DNA from: Zhengitettix transpicula
Taxonomy: Eukaryota > Arthropoda > Insecta > Orthoptera > Tetrigidae
Length of the DNA stretch: 64,000 nt
Direction: 5' to 3'
Assembly: GCA_037074705.1 (NCBI GenBank)
Contig: CM073594.1
Coordinates: forward strand, 16,506,307 to 16,570,306
In this document: positions 34,100 through 45,415 of the stretch, one piece after another
Layout of the letters: each line of letters opens with the position of its first letter
Position numbering within the stretch: the stretch's first letter is position 1
Notes under the pieces: model-generated
The model's input: only the letters and a program-made list of their open reading frames with translations
Told to the model about the DNA's origin: nothing
Databases searched by the model: none
Translations under genes and position numbers: made by a program

Positions 34100-34610
34100 G
34101 GCCCGTGAAATTAACTGCGTGATAAAAGGAATACCCCTGCAATGGTCTTCCCACCTTATCGTGGTGCAGGGGTTTGCGTGTGTTGTCGATCCCGAGAGCT
34201 ATGCCGGCGGTAGCTTAGCTACTGGCAGGGTCACTCACCCAAGCCGGACAGGTCGGAGAGAAGACACACCAGACGAAGAGCAACATCCTGGCCGTCTCCA
34301 GGTTGGGGGGGTTAGGCGTGGGGCTGACAACCCCACCACGGGAGAAAAAAAAGCAATTGTTGCGAAGAAATTAACAATTAAAGCCGGACTGCCCACTCGA
34401 AGACAAACACTGCGTAGAAATAAGGACATGAATATAGTTAAATTCGAAACGTGAAATATGACATCTAGAAGGATATACAAACCATGGAAGTAAGAGGATG
34501 GCGGACACTGACACAGGAGAGGGCGGAATGGAAAAATTAAGGCCAAAATGAGGCCAAAACTCACATCGGGTTATGGTGCCAATAAAAGAAGAAGAAGAAG
34601 ATAAAAGGAA
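34100..34610 (+). mobile_element. Internally deleted LINE: 5' region joined to 3' tail
   Basis: Begins with the LINE 5' segment CCACCTTATCGTGGTGCAGG, GGGTTTGCGTG and CGGTAGCTTAGCTACTGGCA. It continues into a coding start (NPTTGEKKAIVAKKL, RRNKDMNIVKFET, like the INIATWNVR start of an endonuclease domain). It then passes directly to a 3' end GTTATGGTGCCAATAAAAG with (GAA)n at 34586-34601, like the tail at 14726. The endonuclease and RT domains are missing. RTE-clade affiliation is likely from the 5' segment but not proven. Confidence 0.6.
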
Positions 34611-34787
34611 TATCGAAATTTGTTGGCGGCACAGATCAGATTCAAATTGGGGAAGATCAGCAGATTCCAAGATCTTGTGGGTTGATTTTTGGATAACCGA
34701 CGAGTTGATGACACCTTGTTTATAGAACATTTCAGTTTATGAGTAGTTTGTAGTAGGTAAGTCGTGACGTAATTCAGTCTTAGAAAA

Positions 34788-35001
34788 GATTTTAGTAATT
34801 CATAGATATTTTCATGGTACGAGCCCGTGATTCCAGGTTGACGAGAAGAAAGAAACCAGTTGTGTGACCCCATTCCTGGAAGGCGGAAATCATACGAGAA
34901 AAATTGCGACTTAGAGAAGTCTACTTACCTCCAAGATTCTGATTACGCTGTTAAGTATTTAATAGACAAAACCCGTCATTTTGTGAAAGCCACAGCAGCG
35001 A

Positions 35002-35032
<31 letters not shown>

Positions 35033-35860
35033 GATCTATTACCACAGTATTTTGAGCTCACAACCCCATGAGAAAAAGAGAGAAGATTTTAGTAATTCAT
35101 AGATATTTTCATGGTACGAGCCAGTGATTCCAGGTTGACGAGAAGAAAGAAACTGTAAACCAGTTGTGTGACCCCATTCCTGGAAGGCGGAAATCATACG
35201 AGAAAATTTGCGACTTAGAGAAGTCTATTTACCTCCAAGATTCTGATTACGCTGTAAAGTATTTAATAGACAAAACCCGTCATTTTGTGAAAGCCACAGC
35301 AGCCAATATATATATATAAAAAAAGATCTATTACCACAGTATGTTAAGCTCACAACCCCTTGAGAAAAAGAGAGAAGATTTTAGTAATTCATAGATATTT
35401 TCATGGTACGAGCCAGTGATTCCAGGTTGACGAGAAGAAAGAAACTGTAAACCAGTTGTGTGACCCCATTCCTGGAAGGCGGAAATCATACGAGAAAATT
35501 TGCGACTTAGAGAAGTCTATTTACCTCCAAGATTCTGATTACGCTGTAAAGTATTTAATAGACAAAACCCGTCATTTTGTGAAAGTCACAGCAGCCAATA
35601 AATATATAAAAAAAGATCTATTACGACACTATTTTGAGCTTACAACCCCCTGAGAAAAAGAGTGAAGATTTTCGTAACCAGTTGTGTGACCCTCTTCCTG
35701 GAAGGCGGAAATCTTACGAGAAAAATTGCGATTTTGTTGAAGTCTACCTACCTCCCAGATTCTGATTAGGCTGTAAAGTATTTAATAAACAAAACCCGTC
35801 ATTTTGTGAAAGCCACAGCAGCCAATATATATATAAAAAAAGATCTATTACCACAACCAC
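34788..35860 (+). repeat. ~295-bp tandem repeat, 4 copies, each with a 48-codon open frame
   Basis: TTGTGTGACC recurs at 34859, 35164, 35456 and 35682. Each unit contains CATTCCTGGAAGGCGGAAAT, TTACCTCCAAGATTCTGATT, GACAAAACCCGTCATTTTGT, a variable (TA)n, then GGTACGAGCCAGTGATTCCA. In three units the frame CDPIPGRRKSYEK...KYLIDKTRHFVKATAAN stays open. Units are almost identical, so the open frame is not evidence of selection. Unit 4 has a deletion and frame changes. Confidence 0.9.
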
Positions 35861-37040
35861 CTAAGAAACAGTGTATTTATTCTGTTTTATGTATGTAAAA
35901 AGCTGGTATAAATTCCAGAATGGTGAAATTCTCTTTGTGTTATTAAAAAATAAATTACTCTACCTACTGATGCAGATTTAATCATAATTTAAACTAAGTA
36001 TATTAATTAAAAATCACAGACACAGAAAGCGATAAAATGTTACTTTTTAAAATGTACTATAATGGCGAATCGCAGGTCTCCATTTCCCAAAACTCTTGTA
36101 TAGCAAAATATATATATATATATATTAAAGGCACGTTATCAGAAGTCTTGCCTGTGAAAGAAATTATATTCGACCAGGTTAATGACCGAAATCAAACGCT
36201 AGGAATAGATTTATAATGCAAGAAGGAGCCCCCCCCCCCCACCCCTTCATGGAGCATATATTTTACCCACGAGCTCCACGTAAGCGTAGCAATGTAATAG
36301 ATATTAGCCCCCCCCCCCGCCCCACCCCCCTTGGATTTGCCCTTCACCTGGTCTGATAAATGGGGGCGCTTTTGGGGGATTGTCTTGATAGAATCGACCA
36401 AGAGGGAGGAGGAAAAATAAAAAAAAGCGGGGGGGGGGGGAATGAGGAAAGAACGTAGAGCTTGACAGATGTAATAAAGCAAGTCCGCCGTCAACATTCT
36501 TTACAGAAGGAAAGTGAAACTTCGCGTTTAAAAAGTCTGTAACTGTACTGATTTTACTGTCTAAAATACTCTAAAATAAGCTCAATATAACATTTCAAAA
36601 AATTGTTTAACGGTTTCAAAAAAAATAATTATTCATTTATTGACTATCCACAGAAACGTAAATAGAAAACAATAGTGTTAGAAAATTATGTGAATTAAAT
36701 AAGAAAAAAAATAGTCACCTCTGAGTATGATTTAGTGCAATGACACAGTGCAATCACGAGTATATAACAATGAAATTGTAGGAAGGGCGCAACGAAAGTG
36801 ATTTTCGATTATTGAAATATCAAACTGCCATCCGCCATCTGAAGGAAAAATCGGCGAATGATCCGGAAAACACGATTTTAACTGATTGGAAAAATTTTGT
36901 TGGTTTTAAATATACATATATGTGTATAAATACAAAAACAGAATTTTTTCCCCCTCTTTTAATAATTTTATGATGAATATTTAATGAGACTAAATAATTT
37001 TAAAAAATTCTGTGCTGTTCGACGTATTTAAATTCCATTA
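35861..37040. other. AT-rich DNA with long C and G homopolymers
   Basis: Runs of 11-12 C at 36229-36240 and 36308-36318, and 12 G at 36429-36440. (TA)n near 36108-36124. No gene recognised. Confidence 0.6.
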
Positions 37041-37570
37041 TTTTTTTGTGTTATTGCCTCATATTTGACTTTATTAGAATAAAATATATATTCAATCCTA
37101 TCTGTTCGGAAATACGTTCGCCGACAACTGTAGCTGGAGGGTTTCCGGCCCCCCTACCTCGCCCCCTACGCGAAGAAAGTGTTTCCAATTTCTCCAGTGC
37201 AGTGGCACTACATGTGGAAACTTTTCTTTTATTACGTGCCGTTAAGCCGACAGCTTCCTCTAAAATTCATCGCACTTTTTTCTTTGATATCTGAGAGGGT
37301 GGAGGGTGGTGGGGGAGGGGGGGGAGCAGAGGCCATATCGCACTACGCCCCTCATTTAACAATTACGTCGTTTGTACGGAAGCACCTGCCTGGGCTCGGC
37401 GCTCGTAAACGAAGTGGGAATAAACTTTATTGCGGCCATTACCCAGGCCTGCTGACGGTTTCCCACAATTCCAGGTTTGTCCTCACCGTGACGCAAACCC
37501 CAAGGGCGAAGGGGGGAGGGGGAGGGGGGTATAAAAATTGAATCATCATTTCCTCCATTAAGAAAAAAAA
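37041..37570. other. Unique mixed-composition segment with G-rich tracts
   Basis: Single-copy and richer in CpG. G-rich runs at 37297-37330 and 37509-37531 could form quadruplexes. Open frames on both strands lack family resemblance. It may be regulatory, but nothing specific is seen. Confidence 0.35.
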
Positions 37571-38935
37571 ACATCTTATTCTCAGAGAAAAAAATATATT
37601 GCCAGTTTAGAAATTTAACCCCGTGAGCCTCGAACTAAAAAGCGAAAAATCGGGACAAGGTAAACAATAGAGTCTCTGGACTCCAAAGAGTATAACAAAG
37701 TCTTCTTTGAAATGCTACTAAGATTTTAATAACAATTATGATTTATTGCGGGCGGGAAGTGTTCATTGTAGATGCAAGTCCACCATCACTCTTGGAAGGG
37801 CAATGAACTAGCAGCGTTGCTGGCAGCCCTGCATAAATTTTAAACAGTCTCTTTGTCAGGTCTGTGTATTTTATTTTTCTACTTAAATTTTTTTTAAATG
37901 CTACTACTTTAAAAATTTGCAGTTTTCATACCGTTAGACTTGTAAAGACACCGAGGATGGCAGCTCACTACTCGCTACTGTACTTGATCGTGTTAAATTA
38001 GGAATGATTCTTGATTCCATATGTTACTATATTATTGTCGTGGGAAAAAAAAATGTTACAAGAGATAATAGATTGAGAGTGCAAGAAGATGCTGGACTCT
38101 GAACGAGAATCAGGGACAAACTTGGAGGAAATCGCGCAACAGCCACAAGGATTCTTCGTTTGGACATCGCAGAATCAGTTCTTAACTATCTGGAAGTGGA
38201 GGAGTTGAAAATTTAAGAAATATAAGAGTGTGGTAAAGTGCTGAGGAAACCCCAATCTTAGAAGTGTATGGAAACAAATTTATTGAAGAATAATATATAT
38301 TATAATATTAATCATCTCCGTTATTCTACTATTGTTCACCTGAAGAAGCCAAAATTAGGGACGAGACGTAGTGAACTTTATTATCAATTTATTATTTGTC
38401 AACTATATATATTTTTTTTTTCTGATATATGAACAGTTAATTTATTTAAAATAATAGGTTTTTTACAGTACAAATTATTCTTTGGCACCAGGTTATTTTT
38501 AGGTAAATAACTAAACGTTGATGATTTTTAATATTTTATTTTTCGAACACAAGGGCGTGGTTCTAATTTAACAAACACGTGGCTGTCTTACACTTCTTTT
38601 TAGGGCGTCCGGCCTCACCCCCCTCCCCCGGCTGCTATCGTCGTGGAGCTGCATGTTCAAGGCGCCGACAATCAGACTGGACAGTGTTAATTATTAAGAG
38701 TTGCAAACTCCATACAAATACCACGAATAGGCAAAATTACACGCACTGAAATGACCTCAGGGTAACCTTCAGTTGTGCATAGACCACTCAATTAGTTGTC
38801 TGGTATTTCAGACAGAAAATTTCAACGACTCTTCTCAACAGTGGTTTTCTAACAATTTTAAAAATACTTCTTTCCGTATCTTATCTTCCGAAAATTTTTC
38901 GCAGTCCTAACGGTAATCAAAAAACTTAAAATATT
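37571..38935. other. AT-rich DNA; decayed hammerhead-like word at 38342-38373
   Basis: CTGAAGAAGCCAAAATTAGG then GACGAGACGTAG resembles the ribozyme core with mutations (GAGACG for GAAACG). No protein-coding feature. Confidence 0.45.
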
Positions 38936-38939
38936 GATT

Positions 38940-39610
38940 TATCTCCTTTTAAATTCCCTTTCTTTGCTATTGAAGGGGAGTTGCCACCATGTGGATTATC
39001 CTTGTGTTGCCAGTTACTCTAAAATAAAAAATATATATTATTTTCACTGATAAGCGTTGAAGTCCTCTCAGTTTTTGAACTAAGGTTCCCACAAGCCGAG
39101 GCACCTCAGCCTGTTTTTAGAGGTGTATGTTCCGGGGTCACAGACCTTGGGCATACGGTAAGAGTTTTCCGCTATTCCCATTGGAATAATCGGCCAGCTG
39201 CCTCCTAAACTGGTCGAGGCACGGAGAAGGGAATGCCGCGTCCCCACAGCAAACTCCTCTCCCGCTATCGGAAGGGCGTGGGACAAGTACCCAATGCCCG
39301 ACCTACCTGATGCAGGTTTTTCTAGGGTTTTCCCTGCATTTCTTTAGGCGAATGCCGGGTAGGATCCTTAAAATATAGCCCGGGGGCCCTAGGTAACCCT
39401 TGGCTACCTTCCTCTACCCTTCCGCATCTCCCCCTTTCAAATCCCTTTCTATGCTATTAAAGGGGAGTTGCCCAATGTGGATTAACCTCTTATAGCCTGT
39501 TGCCCTAAAATAAAAAAAATACCTTTAAATTCCCTTCCTATGTTATTGAAGGGGAGTTGCCACCCTCGTGTTGCCAGTTACTCTAAAAATTAAAATAAAA
39601 AATATATTAC
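38940..39610 (-). repeat. R1 copy (39066-39510) flanked by two ~90-bp related fragments
   Basis: The reversed R1 runs from TTTTTGAACTAAGGTTCCCA to GCCTGTTGCCCTAAAATAA. Fragments at 38948-39055 and 39522-39632 are near-copies of each other: GGGGAGTTGCCACC, GTGTTGCCAGTTACTCTAAA and CTGATAAGC. The R1 copy therefore sits between direct repeats. Confidence 0.8.
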
Positions 39611-39639
39611 TTTCGCTGATAAGCAGAGTATCTTCCGCG

Positions 39640-41030
39640 TTATTCTGTACAGACTGGGAAATCTAGTTTATTAACAGACTTCCTGGTCTTGATTTGTCTC
39701 GTCCACACGTATTGATTTTTTATTATTCACCCTCGGAATAGTTATTTAAATATGAGAAATATAATGCTTACTATATTGTTTTCATATCGATTAGTTTAAT
39801 GATTTTTACTAATGTTTATGGTCTGCTGTTATTTAATTAGAAACATTGTCAAAGTTCTGACCATTATTATTCAACATATGGACAAACAGTTGCATTTTGA
39901 AACATATATTTCCTGATCGAATGATACGAGTGAAGTCGATAGTTTTAATTGCGCGCTCACCGGAGGGGCTGGTAACAGAAATAGCCTCCCTAATGTTTGC
40001 AGAAGGGTGAGACGGAGGGTCTGTAACCCTAGCCCTGCAATGGCGTATCTCTCCATCTCACTGGATATAATTGAATTAATTGTGCGTGTATTTCTGCACA
40101 CGCACCTGACGCCAATAACATTTCTCAGCGAGTCTCGTTCCTCCCTCACTCACATTCACAGGGAGACAGGAATGATAAATTAATTGAGAGCTGCAACACG
40201 CCATCGCATCGAGCTCCTGTTCCACTTCTCTTCTCGTCCAAATGATAATAAAAAAAAACACCTCTGAGATATGCATCGCCCTGATGGAGGCCAGAAAGAG
40301 CCCAAAATGTAACCACTTAATCCAAACTGCCCCCTCGTTACGCAGAACACGGGCTAATGAAGATGGATAACTCCGCGGCGCCGCCGCCGAAACTTGCACA
40401 AGGAGTCACGACGCAACCGGGCAATACAAACAAATAAAAAGAATTCCCCGTGATTATGCAGAGTGACCATTTTCTCATTATTTTTTGTTGTTGCATTTTT
40501 CCATTAAGTAAATATCAAGCCCAGCCTTGTGATGGTAAATAATAACACAGAATTTTTTTTTTCCCTCCCCCCTGTTTTCCTCGCAGTCCCCATCTGTTTC
40601 CCGTCCCGTCCTCCCTCATTGCTGGCATTTACCAGTTCTTTTATTTATCGTGAGCGCAATCAATTATACATCAGGTGAAACACGCACGCCTTAATCATGC
40701 GATAAGGCACAGAGTCTACATTTTTCTCCAAATGCGAATGAGGTTAGTGGTAATTATTTGAGTGGGTTTTTTTCCTCCCCTAACTCGATGGACGGTAGCC
40801 ATGTTAATAATAATTTTTCGATCTTGATTCGGTCAGTTCAGATATTTGTAACAAAGGCGATCCTAATGGAAATAAATTGTAACGAGACTAATGTTTTTAA
40901 CAGTCAGTCTCATTCCAATCTTCATTTTGATCTCGCAATCGATAACCCCTTTAATGTATTCTACCTCTCATTGTCGTAAGTAACTACAAATCATTCTTAA
41001 TACACCCCCCAAATAAAGATTACCAAATAA
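39640..41030. promoter_or_regulatory. Unique DNA with a paired-class P3 homeodomain site (candidate regulatory DNA)
   Basis: 39940-40440 and 40640-40960 are single-copy with mixed composition. At 40068-40078 the sequence TAATTGAATTA matches the P3 dimer site TAATYNRATTA bound by paired-class Q50 homeodomains, the class to which Rx belongs. Further TAAT cores surround it (AAATTAATTGAG, CAATCAATTATAC). Frames are open on the minus strand (39871-40399) without family resemblance. Confidence 0.35.
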
Positions 41031-41039
41031 TGACAAGTA

Positions 41040-41170
41040 AACGACAAACGGACAAAAATTAAACGATAAAATAAAAACACCACGCAAACGTTTCCGGAAA
41101 ACCTTGTTGCTTTCGTCAGGTGAAAAAAATAAAAAGTCGTAAGAGTCTTAAGAACAAGGCGAACCACAAA
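41040..41170 (+). repeat. Diverged family A arm
   Basis: GATAAAATAAAAACACCACG, AACGTTTCCGGAAAACCTTG, TTGCTTTCGTCAGGTG and TCGTAAGAGTC follow the family A order with many substitutions. Confidence 0.65.
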
Positions 41171-41937
41171 CAAACCCTCCTTTATAAAAGTTACGATTGC
41201 GGAATTTGTTTTTAGTACTCAATTTTTTTTCTGTTTGTTGCTACTTTATTTGTTAATTTAGAGGGAATTTCCTAAACTTCCCGATTTCTTATTGTATCGA
41301 CTAAAGACTTGACCATTCTTTTTCTTATTTAAAAGCTATGAAACAACAACAGAAAAACCACTTTGATAACACCAAATTTAAAAAATACGAAACGAGAATG
41401 AAATAGTGAACAGGCGTCAAAACTAAGTAAGGGAATTTTTTTTGCCTAGCGCTATTAAAGAATATTGTGAATTAATGATCAGTGGAATTGAATTCGTTTT
41501 AACATTTTTAGAAATAATAATTGCATAAATTAAATTTAATTAAATATTAACGGCCATCTGAGACACGACACTGAATTTTAATTAATAATTTATTTACAAA
41601 AAGCGACGTTTCGTCCTATAATTAGGTCAATTAAGTATTAAGAACTTAAAACAATTATTAAATTAACTACAATTGTATGTCATAGTTTCTAAGCTTTCAG
41701 TTCTATCTAAAATTAATTAAATCATTATTATCAAAACTAATAAAATTGAAAATGTCCGTATAATTCCTAAAAACACATTTCAAGGTTGATTTACATTTTT
41801 TTTGTACTGTTTACCAGCCTGAACCCTGCAGAAATGATTCAAACAATAAAAGAACGTAAAATTAAAAGATTTTATGTGAACTTTATTTTTTTCTGATTAG
41901 ACGTTATTTTTTCTGACTTAAATGGCCGAAACCTATA
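41171..41937. other. AT-rich DNA with one hammerhead-like half-site
   Basis: The minus strand at about 41607-41637 reads TTGACCTAATTATAGGACGA then AACGTCGC. It has the GACGAAACGTC half and a 4-bp stem, but CTGANGA is lost. Nothing else recognised. Confidence 0.5.
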
Positions 41938-42726
41938 TCTATATAATAAAAAAGGATGTATATTTGTATGTAGGTATGTATTTACGTTGTTCTTTATACA
42001 AATTTTATCGCGTGGACAGAATGCAACAAAAATTGGTATACGTATTCTGCCAAAATCGAGAACCGGTACTGTGGGGGTGACAAACCCCTAGAATAAACGT
42101 GGAAATAATTATAGTTGAAATAAGTTACGAATTAGTGTTAAATTACTGCGCACCAAGAGACGGTGACGTCATTGGCAAGACATTGACGCATCATAAAAAT
42201 ATAGTTCTGTATTTCGTAATGAAATAAAGCAGAAATATTTTGATTGAATAAAAAGAATATTTGTTTTCAGTAATACAGTAATACAGTAATACAGAAATTA
42301 TAATAATTAAAAACCATTATCATTAAATGTTAAATTACTGCGCGCCAAGAGACAATGACGTCACGCGAGAGATAGACGTTACTACGCAACGAACAAAGGA
42401 AATATCTCCTTTATTAGGAATGAAATAAAGCAGAAATATGTTCTTTAAATAAAAAGTATAATTTTATACAGCAATACTCCATCGAATGGTAATAAAGAAG
42501 AATACGAATTACTTTACCATCCTTGGGGGAAAATGTAAGTTAATTTTCGCGCTGTATTAGTTGTGAGTCTAGCTAACAATTTCATCAATGTAATATTTCG
42601 TAATGTATGAAGACTGAGTGACGATTATATCCTGAAGTACTCAAGGAATATATTTAAGTATTCAATTAAATAATTTTTTCGAGTTTATATAAATAAGTAC
42701 ACGAGCAACGCCGGGCACCCAGCTAG
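41938..42726 (+). mobile_element. Non-autonomous Helitron, apparently full length (789 bp)
   Basis: Starts TCTATATAATAAAAAAGGAT after a host A and ends CACCCAGCTAG before a host T. This gives the 5'-TC, 3'-CTAG and A/T insertion site of Helitrons. The 3' end has a GC-rich CAACGCCGGGC block about 10 nt before CTAG, where the hairpin is expected, although the stem I can draw is weak. There is no Rep/helicase ORF, so it depends on a partner. Internal repeats around AAATTACTGCGC and TGACGTCA link it to the 14.5-16.6 kb and 25.7 kb copies. Confidence 0.82.
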
Positions 42727-43310
42727 TAGTCTATATTATTATATCATCAGATAATTTTCAATAAAAGTCATCATTTACGTCAGAGACTGAAATTAGTCCA
42801 TCAAAAATCTCATTACTAACCAATATAAAAAAGAAACAAAGGTCAAGTATTAGAAGAAACACCCAAATTACCTCGGTACTGTTTTTGTGGCGCCCAACGT
42901 GGGGTTGGCCTATTCGCGCGTTTAAAACTAAATTGGTATGTTTCCACAAGAACATCCGTGGAGGTCAACAACGTAAAATGAATAATAAGTCGAACTCCAA
43001 CGGTTAAATATTTATTAAAATAACTTTATAGCACACACAAGGTATATAAAGTTTTGATTCGGTCGGACGAGCATAAAGGTTGAGACTCTCTGTACAGACG
43101 TTTGTTATTTAATATCCCCGTTACTAAGCAACGCTATGATGACGTCATCTGAGATGTAATCTCTCTCATCAGTTGCGTTTAGCTCTGTGACTGACTGTAG
43201 CCACACATCTATGATGAATCTTCACGAGTATTACGAATATATCTACAAAATGCCGCATCAAAAGTTGATTATACGATTAGTAAAAAGAAATAGTGGAATA
43301 AGAATCATTT
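42727..43310 (+). other. Possible LTR-retrotransposon fragment with tRNA-Lys primer-binding site
   Basis: TGGCGCCCAACGTGGGG at 42888-42904 is complementary to the 3' end of arthropod tRNA-Lys and is the usual primer-binding site of some Ty3/gypsy-type elements. A clean LTR ending in CA directly upstream is not seen. A TATATAAAG word lies at 43042. An eroded fragment is more likely than a complete element, and there is no gag/pol. Confidence 0.4.
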
Positions 43311-44015
43311 TAAGGTAAACTAACCCCGGGATTTTTTGTTGAGACGATGAATAATGGAGAATTCTTCAGAGAACAAGACAAGTATCACACGAGGACACAC
43401 AAAAGAACCTGTCAAAAAGATTTCGGTTCGAGGAAAAGTCGAAGACTTTCTTTCATATGTGACACATTGTGGTACGTGACGCTTTAAACTCGTTACAGAG
43501 TTTCCACAAAAAGCGCACAATTTTTACCATTCTCATTTCGCCCTATTTTTTTGCAAACTAAATCGACACGCGATGTATTGATGGAAACAAATTGTTTCTC
43601 GGGGCAAGGAGGGGGTGGAAAAAAAATCTGAAGCTAAGTCTGATTCGATTTCTTTCCGCCCAAAAGAGGGAAATATTCAGGTAAAAGAGGCTTAAATGGA
43701 TTCCGGAAAATTGAGTTTGGGGAGCGATTACCTTTCGAGATATTGCCAAAAGAGAAATACGCCAAGGGTCCCGCTGAATCAATTTGCCGGCTCCTTTATG
43801 TCACGATTGCTGCCGAGGCGTGGACTATTTCCTGTGGGCAGCCGCCATCGCACCTTTGCAGGAAAAATAGTTCTCATGAGAACGTCACGGCCAAATCTAT
43901 TGGCGCTTTAAGGTATTTTTTTCAATATGGCGAATTTGTTACAGGTGTCAGTGGTATTTTTAATTTAATTCTACTGCCCAAGGATCCTTCAATTAATTAC
44001 TGAAACTAATTAAAA
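43311..44015. other. Unique mixed-composition DNA, no gene recognised
   Basis: Single-copy with open frames on both strands (43558-43782, 43696-44003) and no recognisable protein family. Confidence 0.45.
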
Positions 44016-44019
44016 TCTA

Positions 44020-45130
44020 ATATTAATCACACTGAAGTGACGTTTCTGCTTCCCATGTAAACAATAACTGATACCATCTTTGGATTTTTCATCTATTGTC
44101 ATATCTTTGGAATACAACGAATAAAATAACCATTTATATACTTTAACACTGGTTTTGTAGAGAAAATAAGCACAACATTTTCTAGTTCTTAAACTATACT
44201 GAAGTGACGTTTCTGCTTCCCATATAAACAACAACTGATACAATCTATTATTTATCTTTGGAATACAACGACTAAAATAACCATTTATATACTTTAACTG
44301 TTTGGTTTTGTAGAGAAAATAAGCACAAAATTTTCTAACTCTTAAACTATACTGAAGTGACGTTTCTGCTTCCCATATAAACAACAACTGATACAATCTT
44401 TGGGATTTTTCATCTATTATCATATCTTTGGAATACACCGAATAAAATAACTTTAACTCTTTGGTTTTGTAGAGAAAATAAGCACAAAACTTTCTAATTC
44501 TTAAACTATACTGAAGTGACGTTTCTGCTTCCCATATAAACAACAAGTTTTGGGTTTTATTATCATATCTTTGGAATGCAACGAATAAAATAACCATTTA
44601 TAATTTTTAACTCTTTGGTTTTGTAGGGAAATAAGCAGAAAAATTTCTAATTCTTAAACTATACTGAAGTGACGTTTCTGCTTCCCATATAAGCAACAAC
44701 TGATACAATCTATTATCATATCTTTGGAATACAACGAATAAAATAACATTTATATACTTTAACTCTTTCGTTTTGTAGAGAAAATAAGCAGATAAATTTC
44801 TAATTCTTAAACTACACTGAAGTGACGTTTCTGCTTCCCGTATAAACAACAACAGATACAATCTTTGGGTCCGTTCATCTATTATCATATCTTTGGAATA
44901 CAACGAATAAAATAACATTTACATACTTTAACTCTTTGGTTTTGTAGAGAAAATAAGCACAACATTTTTCAAATTTTTAAACTATACTGAAGTGACGTTT
45001 CTGCTTCCCATATAAACAACAACTGATACAATATTTGGATTTTTTCATCTATTATCATATCTTTGGAATACAACGAATAAAATAACATTTATAATTTTTA
45101 ACTCTTTGGTTTTGTAGCGGAAATAAGCAC
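44020..45130 (-). repeat. 153-170-bp tandem repeat, 7 copies
   Basis: GAAGTGACGTTTCTGCTTCC recurs at 44034, 44201, 44354, 44513, 44666, 44819 and 44989. Other unit parts are CTTTGGAATACAACGAATAA and TGGTTTTGTAGAGAAAATAA. The minus strand includes GAAGCAGAAACGTCACTTC, a small hairpin with the GAAACGTC word of the ribozyme-like families, but no CTGANGA is seen. The long minus-strand frames are repeat-derived. Confidence 0.92.
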
Positions 45131-45415
45131 CTAAATTCTTATATTATTAAATTAATGATTTCCTAGAAAAACAAACAGAACTATTGTGTTGCTATGTTCT
45201 ATTTACGCATATTTACGTATTATGAATACAATACGTTCTTTACGCTTCATTAAGTTCCCATAATGCTAATTAATGACGTTTTTAACACACTGAAACCAAT
45301 GATACTATTTTTAAGATTATTCGAAAGTATTTTTTTCAGGCCAAATCTGTGTTGTTTTATCTCTAAAACTTGTTACTTCTAAAATTATAGATATAAATAC
45401 TTTAATTTTTTAAAA
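45131..45415. other. AT-rich spacer
   Basis: No gene or repeat family recognised. Confidence 0.6.

Noticed and set aside
44010..44918. 195- and 103-codon minus-strand frames repeating FIWEAETSLQYSLR
   Set aside because: They follow the 153-170-bp satellite; near-identical DNA units, not selection, keep the frame open.
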